A stretch of 38,007 nt of DNA from Rhizobium sp. Leaf306. GTDB taxonomy: Bacteria > Pseudomonadota > Alphaproteobacteria > Rhizobiales > Rhizobiaceae. The notes beneath the pieces are model-generated. The model was not told where the DNA came from and did not search any database. It saw only the letters and a list, made by a program, of their open reading frames with translations. Of this stretch, positions 32,019-38,007 are shown piece after piece. Numbering within the stretch: the stretch's first letter is position 1; every line of letters begins with the position of its first letter. Location: assembly GCF_001423425.1 (NCBI RefSeq), contig NZ_LMNX01000008.1, forward strand, positions 1 through 38,007. Direction: 5' to 3'. Both the position numbers and the translations under genes were made by a program.

Positions 32019-32987
32019 ATGAAAGCTATCCAGATTTCCGCCTTCGGCGAGCCTCGTGACGTGTTGCGCTTCGCCGACTTCCCTGAGCCAGCAGCTCCTG
32101 GCCCGAACGAGGTGCTCGTTCAGCTCGAGGCGTCCCCGCTTAATCCCCACGACGTTTATGTTATCAGGGGCGGCTTCCCCGTTCTGCCGCCGACGCCCGG
32201 ACCCGTGGGCAACGAGGGCGTCGGCCGCGTTATCGGTGTGGGAACGGACGTAGACCATCTTGCCATCGGTGACCGTGTGCTCCTTCCTATCTTCACCTGG
32301 CTTTGGCGCGAACGGATGACCATTTCTGCCAAGGGCCTATTCGCTCTGCCCGATGCCGACCTACATCAGCTTTCGATGCTGGGAATCAATCCGCCGACGG
32401 CGGCATTATTGCTCAGCGAATATGCCAGTCTCGAACCTGGAGAATGGGTGGTCCAGAATGCCGCCAATTCGGGGGTCGGCCGCGCAGTGATCGGTGTGGC
32501 CAAAGCTCGCGGCCTGAAGACGCTCAATATTGTCCGTCGCCCCGAGCTTGTCGATGAATTGAAGGAAGCGGGTGCCGATGTGGTACTGGTCGCCGACGAC
32601 AACACCGCGGCTGAAGCCGAACAAGCGGTCAACGGCGGCCGCATCGGCCTGGGAATTGATGCGATCGGCGGTGAGGCGATTGGACTGCTAGCCACCATCG
32701 TCTCGCCTCGCGCGGCAGTGGTAGCTTATTCCATTCTCGGTAGCGCGACGATGTCGATCCCGGCCTGGTCGCCAATCTTCAAACAGGTTACCGTCCACGG
32801 CTTCTTCCTTGGCAACCCGGACTCGGCCGCAGCAGCACCCGCCGCCGTCAGAGAAGTCCTGCCGCTTGTCGTCAGTGGCGACCTGCATACCCCGATCAGC
32901 GGCGTCTATCCGCCGTCGGCTATTGTCGAGGCGGCTATTCATGCCGAACGCGGCGGCAAGGTAATCCTCGACTTCACCGCTGCCTAA
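32019..32987 (+). CDS. MDR-family NADP-dependent oxidoreductase (MECR/trans-2-enoyl reductase-like)
   Basis: ATG 32019 (MKAIQISAFGEPRDVLRFADF) follows AAGGAGA by six bases, giving 322 residues. The earlier in-frame ATG at 31956 lies inside the operator palindrome. It has VQLEASPLNPHDVYVIRGGF, GPVGNEGVGRVI, and the nucleotide motif GEWVVQNAANSGVGRAVIGVA, with NSGVG as in mitochondrial-type 2-enoyl-thioester reductases. The pattern PLNPHD and NEGVG also fit that group. It probably reduces activated C=C bonds. It begins a two-gene unit with the DUF1330 gene 80 bases later, divergent from tetR. Confidence 0.9.
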   Translation: MKAIQISAFGEPRDVLRFADFPEPAAPGPNEVLVQLEASPLNPHDVYVIRGGFPVLPPTPGPVGNEGVGRVIGVGTDVDHLAIGDRVLLPIFTWLWRERMTISAKGLFALPDADLHQLSMLGINPPTAALLLSEYASLEPGEWVVQNAANSGVGRAVIGVAKARGLKTLNIVRRPELVDELKEAGADVVLVADDNTAAEAEQAVNGGRIGLGIDAIGGEAIGLLATIVSPRAAVVAYSILGSATMSIPAWSPIFKQVTVHGFFLGNPDSAAAAPAAVREVLPLVVSGDLHTPISGVYPPSAIVEAAIHAERGGKVILDFTAA

Positions 32988-33067
32988 GCGCGTCGATATC
33001 GCCGCCCGGCTAATGACCCTGTGAATGGAGCGGCCTCGCCGCAATCCTCAATCTAAGGCACGACACC

Positions 33068-33355
33068 ATGACCGCCCTAGTCCTGATCGATCTCACTGTC
33101 CATGATCTACCCGCGATGACCCATTACGAGGGATCAGTGATCGCCTTGGCGCGGCGGTTTGGTGGCAAACCACTCGTTAAGGAGCTTCATCCTGAAATCA
33201 TTGAGGGACAATGGTCCCCGACGTGGCTTGTCGTGCTGGAGTTTCCGAACCGTCAAGCCGTTCGTGACTTTTACGACGCGCCGGATTATCAGCCGCTGAA
33301 AGCGATGCGACAGACGGCAGCAACCTCCAACGGCCTCATTGTCGTTGGTGAGTAG
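33068..33355 (+). CDS. DUF1330-family protein
   Basis: 95 residues, ferredoxin-like dimeric alpha/beta-barrel fold. The family pattern is clear: MTALVLIDLTVHDLPAMTHY near the start, then RFGGKPLVKELHPEIIEGQW, VVLEFPNRQAVRDFYDAPDY and QPLKAMRQTA. DUF1330 proteins have no firm function and are thought to be small isomerase/monooxygenase-like enzymes. AAGG lies eight bases upstream. It follows the MDR gene on the same strand, so it likely belongs to the TetR regulon. Confidence 0.88.
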   Translation: MTALVLIDLTVHDLPAMTHYEGSVIALARRFGGKPLVKELHPEIIEGQWSPTWLVVLEFPNRQAVRDFYDAPDYQPLKAMRQTAATSNGLIVVGE

Positions 33356-33711
33356 CAGCTAGCACGATGGCGTAGGGGATCTCGAATAGCATCAGATTTG
33401 GGACTGCTCTCGACAACTTAAGTGGCAGCGGCTCAAAGCTGGATGACGAAGTGGCAGCTGTCGAGATCGTGCTCAATGGCTGAGATGAGGGCGCGAAGCT
33501 GCGCGTCCTCGTCCGGCCGACATTGAGCGCTTTGGGCTGAACCCGGGAGCCAACGCATTACTCTCAATCTCCATGATGCGATTATGCGGCTTTGGACTCC
33601 GAACAGTTTGATGTTCCGATTCCGGTCGTTTTCCGGGCAAAACTTCACAACTACACGGACGTCAAATTATGTTGGTGCGTAACGACGATGTCGTCGATAC
33701 TCGCCGGACGA
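33356..33711. other. gene-free stretch between DUF1330 and lysR
   Basis: 356 bases between convergent genes. A minus-strand frame at 33433-33648 (71 codons, ending CRPDEDAQLRALISAIEHDL-DSCHF) has a protein-like tail, but no start signal and no family I recognise. I see no terminator. Confidence 0.3.
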
Positions 33712-34608
33712 CTACCGATGGGAAAATTCTCGCGCAGCCTGAATGAACGCACTGAAGGCGGCCGGTGGATTTTTTCTACCAGGGTAGTACAGTGCGAGCG
33801 GTGCCAGGGAAGGGGTCCAGTCCTCGAGAACGCGCACCAATCGACCAGCCGCAATGTCATCGCGCACATCCGCTTCCATGACATATCCAATTCCAACGCC
33901 GTTCTGAGCCGCTATCCTCACAAGACTTGGCTCGTCCAGCGTGATCGAGCCTTGTACATCGATCTGCGTGGCATTCCCGTCCTTCTCGAACCGCCATCGA
34001 AACAAGGCATTATTGGGAAGCCGGGCACGAATGCAGCGGAACCGATAAAGGTCGGCTGGTTCGGTTGGCGTGCCGTAAGTGCGCAAGAAATCCGGCGACG
34101 CGACGACGGCATTGCTGCGATCGAGACCGAGTGGCAGAGCGATCATGTCGTTGGGAACGAGATCAACGGTCCTCAGGCCGAGGTCGAATCCTGCCGCGAC
34201 GATGTCGACGAGTTTACCCTCCGTGACCAAATCAACATGGACTTGTGGGTAACGCCGAATGAACGACAGGATGAGCGGTTCCATCACCTCTCGGGCTGCC
34301 GACGCAAATGCGTTGATGCGCAATGTGCCTGTCGGAGTATCCTGAAGCGATTGAGCCGCAAGCATGGCATCGTGGATGTCGGTCATTGCCGGTCCAATGC
34401 GCTCGACAAAGGTCTTTCCCCCATCAGTCAGCGAAACGCTACGTGTTGTCCGGTTGAACAGGCGAATGCCCAAGCGCTCCTCAAGCTTCGCGACGGCGTT
34501 GCTCAGTGCGGTCGTAGACATGCCGAGTTCAAGCGCAGCGGCTCGGAAAGAGCCCAGCCGAGCTATGCTCAGAACGGCATCGAGGTCAGTAAGAACAGAT
34601 CGCGACAT
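33712..34608 (-). CDS. LysR-family transcriptional regulator (CrgA/AaeR-like)
   Basis: 298 residues, MSRSVLTDLDAVLSIARLGS, with the helix-turn-helix SFRAAALELGMSTTALSNAV (residues 20-39) and AKLEERLGIRLFNRTTRSVS. The segment F-x-x-x-A-x-x-GSFR...LG-x-S-x-x-x-(L/V)S-x-x-V-x-x-LE-x-x-LG-x-RLFNRTTRSV is diagnostic for this large subfamily, which often controls SDR, MDR or aldo/keto reductase genes. It is divergent from an NTF2-like/SDR operon and shares a 7-11-7 inverted repeat with it. It probably regulates that operon. Confidence 0.93.
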   Translation of the reverse strand: MSRSVLTDLDAVLSIARLGSFRAAALELGMSTTALSNAVAKLEERLGIRLFNRTTRSVSLTDGGKTFVERIGPAMTDIHDAMLAAQSLQDTPTGTLRINAFASAAREVMEPLILSFIRRYPQVHVDLVTEGKLVDIVAAGFDLGLRTVDLVPNDMIALPLGLDRSNAVVASPDFLRTYGTPTEPADLYRFRCIRARLPNNALFRWRFEKDGNATQIDVQGSITLDEPSLVRIAAQNGVGIGYVMEADVRDDIAAGRLVRVLEDWTPSLAPLALYYPGRKNPPAAFSAFIQAAREFSHR

Positions 34609-34655
34609 TGTCCCTCTTTTCGCAATTCCTCATCCTGCTTTGTCCCAGTTATCAT

Positions 34656-34680
34656 GTCAATCAACTGGCCTTAGATTGAC
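34656..34680. promoter_or_regulatory. probable LysR operator
   Basis: GTCAATC (34656-34662) and GATTGAC (34674-34680) are exact reverse complements with an 11-base spacer, in the 138-base gap between the LysR gene and the NTF2-like gene. The size suits one LysR dimer site. Confidence 0.55.
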
Positions 34681-34746
34681 CTTGTCGGCCGCAAGAGGGT
34701 CGAAGTTCCACTCGGTAAAGGCTGGAAACATGATTGGAGGACACAG

Positions 34747-35076
34747 ATGACGATAAAGCTACCCGAGGGCATCAAAGCCTATTTCGATGGTGACCGCGAT
34801 GGAGGGCCCGAAACTGTGGCGGCCGCGTTTACCGAAAATGGCATCGTCAAGGACAAGGGCGAGACCCATAGAGGCCGTGATGCCATTCGCGCGTGGATGG
34901 CTGACGAGGGCCAGCAATACAGCTACACGGTCGAGCCCTTTCTGATTACCAATGAAGGCGGCAGGACCCTTGTGACGGCCCACGCCGTCGGTGACTTCCC
35001 CGGAAGTCCCATCGACCTGCGGTTCTTCTTCGTTCTCGCGGGCGACAAGGTCGCCGAACTGGAGATCACGGTATGA
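34747..35076 (+). CDS. NTF2-fold/SnoaL-like small protein
   Basis: 109 residues. It contains DRDGGPETVAAAFTENGIVKD, ETHRGRDAIRAWMADEGQQY and a final FFFVLAGDKVAELEI, the cone-shaped SnoaL_2 fold. Acidic and histidine residues line the pocket, but no catalytic set can be assigned. It precedes an SDR gene and overlaps it by four bases (ATGA), a pairing common in rhizobia and other Proteobacteria, where the small protein may bind the SDR product or a ligand. GGAGG lies seven to eight bases upstream. Confidence 0.87.
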   Translation: MTIKLPEGIKAYFDGDRDGGPETVAAAFTENGIVKDKGETHRGRDAIRAWMADEGQQYSYTVEPFLITNEGGRTLVTAHAVGDFPGSPIDLRFFFVLAGDKVAELEITV

Positions 35077-35852
35077 CGCAGTTCCTCACATTGCAGGGCC
35101 GTCGCGCCCTGATTACCGGCGGCACTTCGGGCGCCGGCGCTGCAACCGTAGCACTGTTCAAGGAACTTGGCGCCCGTGTGCTGACCACCGCTCGCACCAA
35201 TCCGGAAGATTTCTCCGGTGCGGCATTCGTTGAAGCCGACCTGACCACCCCGATGGGGGTTCAAGCCGTCGTTGACGCGGTGCAGCGAGAACTCGGAGGC
35301 CTCGATATTCTTGTGAACGTGCTCGGCGGTTCTTCGGCACCTTCAGGCGGCTATGCTATGCTCACGGACGAGGAGTGGGACAAGGAGTTCAACCTTAACT
35401 TCTTCCCGGCGGTCCGGCTCGATCGTGCTCTGATCCCTGGCATGGTCGCTCAGGGAAGCGGTGTTGTCATCCACGTCACCTCGATCCAGAGAAACCTGCC
35501 GCTCCCGGAAGCGACGACCGGTTACGCCTCGGCCAAAGCGGCGCTCAACACCTACAGCAAAAGCATCTCCAAGGAAGTTTCTTCTAAGGGCGTAAGAGTG
35601 GTTCGCGTCTCTCCAGGCTGGATCGCAAGCCCAGGATCCAATGGCCTGGCCCAGCGCATAGCCGATCAAGCCGGTATCAGCTACGACGACGCGGTGCAGG
35701 TGATCATGAACTCGCTCGGCGGCATACCGCTGGGACGGCCAGCCGCGCCGGAAGAGGTCGCGGACCTGATCGCATTCCTTGCATCAGATCGAGCATCGTC
35801 TATCACCGGCACAGAGCACGTCATCGACGGCGGGACTGTTCCCACTGCTTGA
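35073..35852 (+). CDS. short-chain dehydrogenase/reductase (classical, FabG-like)
   Basis: 259 residues, MTQFLTLQGRRALITGGTSG with TGGTSGAG in place of TGxxxGIG; the third conserved residue of the motif is alanine, not isoleucine. NVLGGS replaces NNAG at the adenine-supporting site. The catalytic set is intact: VIHVTSIQRNLPLPEATTGYASAKAAL has the serine and Y-x-x-x-K. The end SSITGTEHVIDGGTVPTA is standard. These two variants occur in a group of SDRs annotated as oxidoreductases with an NTF2-like partner. It is translationally coupled to that partner. Confidence 0.92.
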   Translation: MTQFLTLQGRRALITGGTSGAGAATVALFKELGARVLTTARTNPEDFSGAAFVEADLTTPMGVQAVVDAVQRELGGLDILVNVLGGSSAPSGGYAMLTDEEWDKEFNLNFFPAVRLDRALIPGMVAQGSGVVIHVTSIQRNLPLPEATTGYASAKAALNTYSKSISKEVSSKGVRVVRVSPGWIASPGSNGLAQRIADQAGISYDDAVQVIMNSLGGIPLGRPAAPEEVADLIAFLASDRASSITGTEHVIDGGTVPTA

Positions 35853-35884
35853 ACATTGAGGCCATATATCGCCAATGCAGATCA

Positions 35885-35905
35885 GGCGGGTGCGTCCCAC
35901 CCGCC
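35885..35905 (+). terminator. GC-rich hairpin after the SDR gene
   Basis: GGCGGGTG and CACCCGCC form a perfect 8-bp stem with a five-base loop, 33 bases after the SDR stop. Only GATTTGG follows rather than a T-run, so termination is likely but weak or factor-assisted. Confidence 0.5.
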
Positions 35906-36148
35906 GATTTGGGAATAGATCTCGTCCCGCAGACGCGGTTCACCACGGGCAACACAATGGCGCCCTGTGTAGTCATCGGTGATTGGTTGACCGATCTGAT
36001 CGGAATCTCACATCGACTTAGCGCTTTTATTCTGTATGGCGCTGCGTTACCGAACTCGACGATCATGGAATACCGTGTCGTTAAGTGCGTCCGGCGCTCG
36101 GTTGTATATCCATGGTAAAGGACATTATCATGAATAATCAGCGAGATG

Positions 36149-36187
36149 GAAGATTAGCAGTCTGCGGGTCGCGGGTTCGTATCTGTT
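36149..36187 (+). other. degenerate tRNA-like fragment (anticodon arm to T arm)
   Basis: Read as a tRNA: anticodon stem GAAGA/TCTGC (four of five pairs), loop TTAGCAG, variable GGGTC, T stem GCGGG, T loop TTCGTAT, then CTGTT, which does not pair with GCGGG. The layout and lengths match a tRNA 3' half, but the T stem and acceptor do not close, and no 5' half precedes it. It is a remnant, not a working tRNA. Confidence 0.35.
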
Positions 36188-36194
36188 CAAGGCG
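36174..36194 (+). repeat. right copy of the tRNA T-arm-like direct repeat
   Basis: Matches 27270-27290 at 19 of 21 positions, same orientation, and overlaps the tRNA-like fragment. The two copies bracket an 8.9-kb segment. Confidence 0.55.
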
Positions 36195-36257
36195 GCCGAT
36201 CGGGCGTTCTGTATAGGGCGCCACTACGTTCGATTTGTAAGTTTGGCGGCGACCCAT

Positions 36258-37004
36258 TCAGTGCATGATGTTAGCCAGAAATCGCCGCGTGCTGGGATGC
36301 GATGGAGCGTCAAAGAACGTGTTGGGCTCATTGACCTCGATCACCTCTCCCGCTTCCATGAATACGACACGGTCTGCGACCTTTCGTGCGAACCCCATCT
36401 CATGGGTGACGACGATCATCGTCATGCCTTCTTCCGCAAGCGTGACCATGGTGTCGAGAACCTCCTTCACCATTTCCGGATCGAGAGCCGAGGTGGGTTC
36501 ATCGAAGAGCATGACCTTCGGCGTCATGCAAAGCGCCCTTGAGATCGCCACTCGCTGCTGCTGCCCTCCGGACAACTGACCGGGGTATTTGTCGGCCTGT
36601 TCAGGGATCCGCACCTTCGCCAGGAAATGCATGGCCATCTCTTCCGCGTCTCGTCGACGTTTTCCGCGGGCCAGGATCTGGGGCAGGGCGCAGTTCTCCT
36701 TGACGGTTAGGTGCGGGAAGAGATTGAAGTGCTGGAACACCATCCCGACCTCGCGCCGGATTGCATCCAGATTCTTGACGCTGTCGCCGAGCGGGATGCC
36801 ATTGACGGAGATACTGCCGCGCTGGTGCTCCTCCAGCCGGTTGATGCAGCGGATGAGGGTTGATTTCCCGGAGCCGGATGGACCGCAGACGACGATGCGC
36901 TCCCCCGTCGCGACGGTGAGGTCGATGTTCTTCAGAACGTGGAAGCTGCCATACCATTTGTCGAGGGCGGCCACTTCGATAGCGTTCAGGTCATTCACGG
37001 TCAT
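36258..37004 (-). CDS. polar amino-acid ABC transporter ATP-binding protein (AapP/GlnQ type)
   Basis: 248 residues. Walker A GPSGSGKST at 41-49, Q-loop VFQHFNLFPHLT (Q91), LSGGQ at 144-148, Walker B VMLFDEPTSALDPE from 164 and H201 in VTHEMGFA are all intact. The Q-H-F-N-L-F-P-H and VTHEMGFAR strings define the glutamine/general amino-acid PAAT family. Its partner permease is upstream on the same strand. The start has GGAG six bases upstream. The original ATGA overlap with the permease has been pushed apart by a 91-bp tandem duplication. The C-terminus (FFDAPSHPSTRRFLANIMH) is complete. Confidence 0.95.
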   Translation of the reverse strand: MTVNDLNAIEVAALDKWYGSFHVLKNIDLTVATGERIVVCGPSGSGKSTLIRCINRLEEHQRGSISVNGIPLGDSVKNLDAIRREVGMVFQHFNLFPHLTVKENCALPQILARGKRRRDAEEMAMHFLAKVRIPEQADKYPGQLSGGQQQRVAISRALCMTPKVMLFDEPTSALDPEMVKEVLDTMVTLAEEGMTMIVVTHEMGFARKVADRVVFMEAGEVIEVNEPNTFFDAPSHPSTRRFLANIMH

Positions 37005-37143
37005 CGATAGCTCCGGGATTGCACGCGGATTTCAAGCCAGCGGCTGTAGTTGCGAGGGCGGCCACTTCGATAGCGTTCAGGTCATTCACGGTCATCGATA
37101 GCTCCGGGATTGCACGCGGATTTCAAGCCAGCGGCTGTAGTTG
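36962..37143. repeat. perfect tandem duplication, two 91-bp copies
   Basis: Copies 36962-37052 and 37053-37143 are identical by eye across all 91 bases. Each copy contains the last 16 codons of the permease gene with its stop, the Shine-Dalgarno sequence, and the first 14 codons of the ATPase gene. Because 91 is not a multiple of three, the extra copy is not in frame. No flanking mobile element is visible. Replication slippage or an assembly duplication are both possible. Confidence 0.92.
36991..37095 (-). other. 34-codon abortive leader ORF created by the duplication
   Basis: Translation from the duplicated ATPase start (ATG 37095, overlapping the permease stop as ATGA) gives MTVNDLNAIEVAAL, then switches frame at the copy junction (ATTAAGLKSACN...) and stops at TGA 36991. 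The stop lies 13 bases inside the true ATPase gene, so ribosomes could still be handed over by termination-reinitiation. It is an accident of the duplication rather than an evolved peptide. Confidence 0.6.
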
Positions 37144-38007
37144 GATATGCCGAAGCAGATCAGGAAGTAGATCGAGGCGACGAAGACGTAGCTCTCGACA
37201 TAGGGAGCACCCCATACGGGGTCGGTTGCCGCTACGCGGGCAGCGCTCAGCATGTCGAAGACGCCGACGATGAGGACGAGGCTGGTGTTCTTGACCATCA
37301 CGATGGCCGTGTTGGTGAGAGGCGGAATAACCTTTTGGAGTGCTTGTGGCAGGACGATGTGCCACACGGCCTTCCATCCCGGAATGCCCAAAGCCTTGGC
37401 AGCCTCTATCTGGCCGGCAGGGACACCCTGAAGGCCGCCGCGGATCACCTCTGCAAGATAGGCGGCGGCAAACACCGTCAGTGCTGCCAGCGTGCGCCCG
37501 AGCTTGTCGATCGACCATCCTGCCGGCAGAAGTAGCGGCAACAGGATGGAAGCCACAAACAGCAGCCCCACCAGCGGCAGGCCCCGGACCAGCTCGATCG
37601 TCATCAGGGACAACGTGCGTGGGATCGGTAGCGATGAGCGTCTTCCCAATGCAAGGAATACTGCGAAGGGGAAGCCGAGACCAAGCGACAGCAAGGCAAG
37701 CAGCAGCGTCACGGGCAGCCCGCCCCAGCTTGACGTCGGTACCGGCGTCATTCCAAGGAAGCCGCCCCACATCAGAGCGAGCATGACGGCGACGCATGCG
37801 ATCCAGGCAGCGATCAACCGCTGGCCCCATAGCTTCGGGGACAAGGAGGCGAGGATCATCCCAAGGATCAGGCCCATGACCAGAAGCGGCCGCCATTGCT
37901 CGTCCGGTGGATAGACACCGAAGATGATGAAGCGAAATTTTGCCCCGATGAAAGCCCAGCAGGCACCGCCGTTGCGGCAGGCGGACGGGTCGTCGGTGGA
38001 CCATACT
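37092..38007 (-). CDS. polar amino-acid ABC transporter permease (AapM type), 5' end outside the window
   Basis: The frame continues to the right edge, so at least 304 residues are visible. The window-edge part begins VWSTDDPSACRNGGACWAF and includes FIIFGVYPPDEQWRPLLV, which is the periplasmic segment typical of AapM/YhdY permeases. After that come membrane helices, GGLPVTLLLALLSLGLGFPFA, ELVRGLPLVGLLF, and the EAA-like loop GQIEAAKALGIPGWKAVWHIVLPQAL. It ends NYSRWLEIRVQSRSYR. An internal ATG at 37877 is not the true start. AapM works with a second permease (AapQ) and a binding protein (AapJ), probably beyond the edge. Confidence 0.93.
   Translation of the reverse strand, partial: VWSTDDPSACRNGGACWAFIGAKFRFIIFGVYPPDEQWRPLLVMGLILGMILASLSPKLWGQRLIAAWIACVAVMLALMWGGFLGMTPVPTSSWGGLPVTLLLALLSLGLGFPFAVFLALGRRSSLPIPRTLSLMTIELVRGLPLVGLLFVASILLPLLLPAGWSIDKLGRTLAALTVFAAAYLAEVIRGGLQGVPAGQIEAAKALGIPGWKAVWHIVLPQALQKVIPPLTNTAIVMVKNTSLVLIVGVFDMLSAARVAATDPVWGAPYVESYVFVASIYFLICFGISNYSRWLEIRVQSRSYR

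Larger units (their letters stand above)
35853..36257. other. gene-free stretch with a hairpin and tRNA-like remnant
   Basis: About 400 bases with no supported gene. It holds a perfect GC hairpin at 35885-35905, a tRNA-like remnant at 36149-36187, and the right copy of the 21-base direct repeat. A frame at 35849-36118 looks like chance. Confidence 0.45.

Noticed and set aside
33592..34674. Long plus-strand open frame (360 codons)
   Set aside because: Antisense to a clear LysR gene. The product is rich in Arg, Cys and Trp without family features.
36149..36225. Functional tRNA gene
   Set aside because: T stem does not pair, the acceptor arm and 5' half are missing.
36962..37143. Duplication as a designed regulatory leader
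   Set aside because: Perfect identity and exact tandem arrangement fit a recent slippage event or assembly error better than a selected leader.
1..38007. CRISPR arrays, insertion sequences, integrases or replication origins
   Set aside because: No regularly spaced repeats, transposase or integrase motifs, or RepABC-like genes were found on either strand.

Overview
The window looks like alphaproteobacterial, most likely rhizobial (Rhizobium/Agrobacterium/Ensifer-type) accessory DNA, from a plasmid, chromid or accessory chromosomal region. This is inferred from the high GC content, many short operons each paired with a LysR, AraC or TetR regulator, an Aap-type amino-acid ABC transporter, a TRAP operon and a siderophore-uptake operon. 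There are no rRNA genes, intact tRNA genes, CRISPR arrays, insertion sequences or core housekeeping genes.

Layout. (1) 1-1.1 kb: the edge of a probable membrane signalling protein, then decayed DNA holding a small hypothetical gene and a fragment of an FAD monooxygenase. (2) 1.2-8.4 kb: a complete siderophore-iron uptake locus. It has a binding protein, two permeases and an ATPase on the minus strand, a divergent TonB-dependent receptor, and a convergent AraC regulator behind a strong bidirectional terminator. (3) 8.9-10.9 kb: a divergent LysR / NmrA-like reductase pair. (4) 11.2-17.9 kb: a catabolic operon with a COG4091-type dehydrogenase carrying a SAF domain, an ABM-domain protein, a beta-hydroxyacid dehydrogenase and a full TRAP transporter, next to a LysR gene. 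Its substrate is unknown. (5) 18.4-25.9 kb: AraC with a DUF2306 membrane protein and an atypical SDR, LysR divergent from a SnoaL-like/quinone-reductase operon, a possibly exported SnoaL protein, and a two-SDR operon. (6) 25.9-28.4 kb: a degraded zone with an aldo/keto reductase fragment, a large orphan palindrome, a toxin-antitoxin pair whose toxin is frameshifted, and a VOC protein. (7) 28.4-33.4 kb: three MDR-family quinone/enone reductases, a tautomerase, a DUF1330 protein and a TetR regulator. (8) 33.7-35.9 kb: LysR divergent from an NTF2-like/SDR operon. (9) 36.2-38 kb: the ATPase and permease of a polar amino-acid ABC transporter, with a 91-bp tandem duplication at their junction.

The most notable signal is in region 7. 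The sequence TGGAG-N6-CTCC occurs three times, about 56 bp apart, in the 200-bp gap between an MDR gene and the tautomerase gene. The same half-sites form a perfect 24-bp palindrome between tetR and the next MDR gene. The two outward-facing -35-like elements lie almost symmetrically around the central operator. This suggests one TetR protein controls a two-promoter electrophile or quinone detoxification regulon. A tRNA T-arm-like sequence at 27270 recurs with 19 of 21 matches at 36174, bracketing regions 7 and 8 like att scars of an 8.9-kb island.

Functional theme: iron acquisition, uptake of small carboxylates and amino acids, and an unusually dense set of small reductases and small alpha/beta-fold enzymes, each under its own regulator. 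This would fit life in a phenolic-rich rhizosphere.
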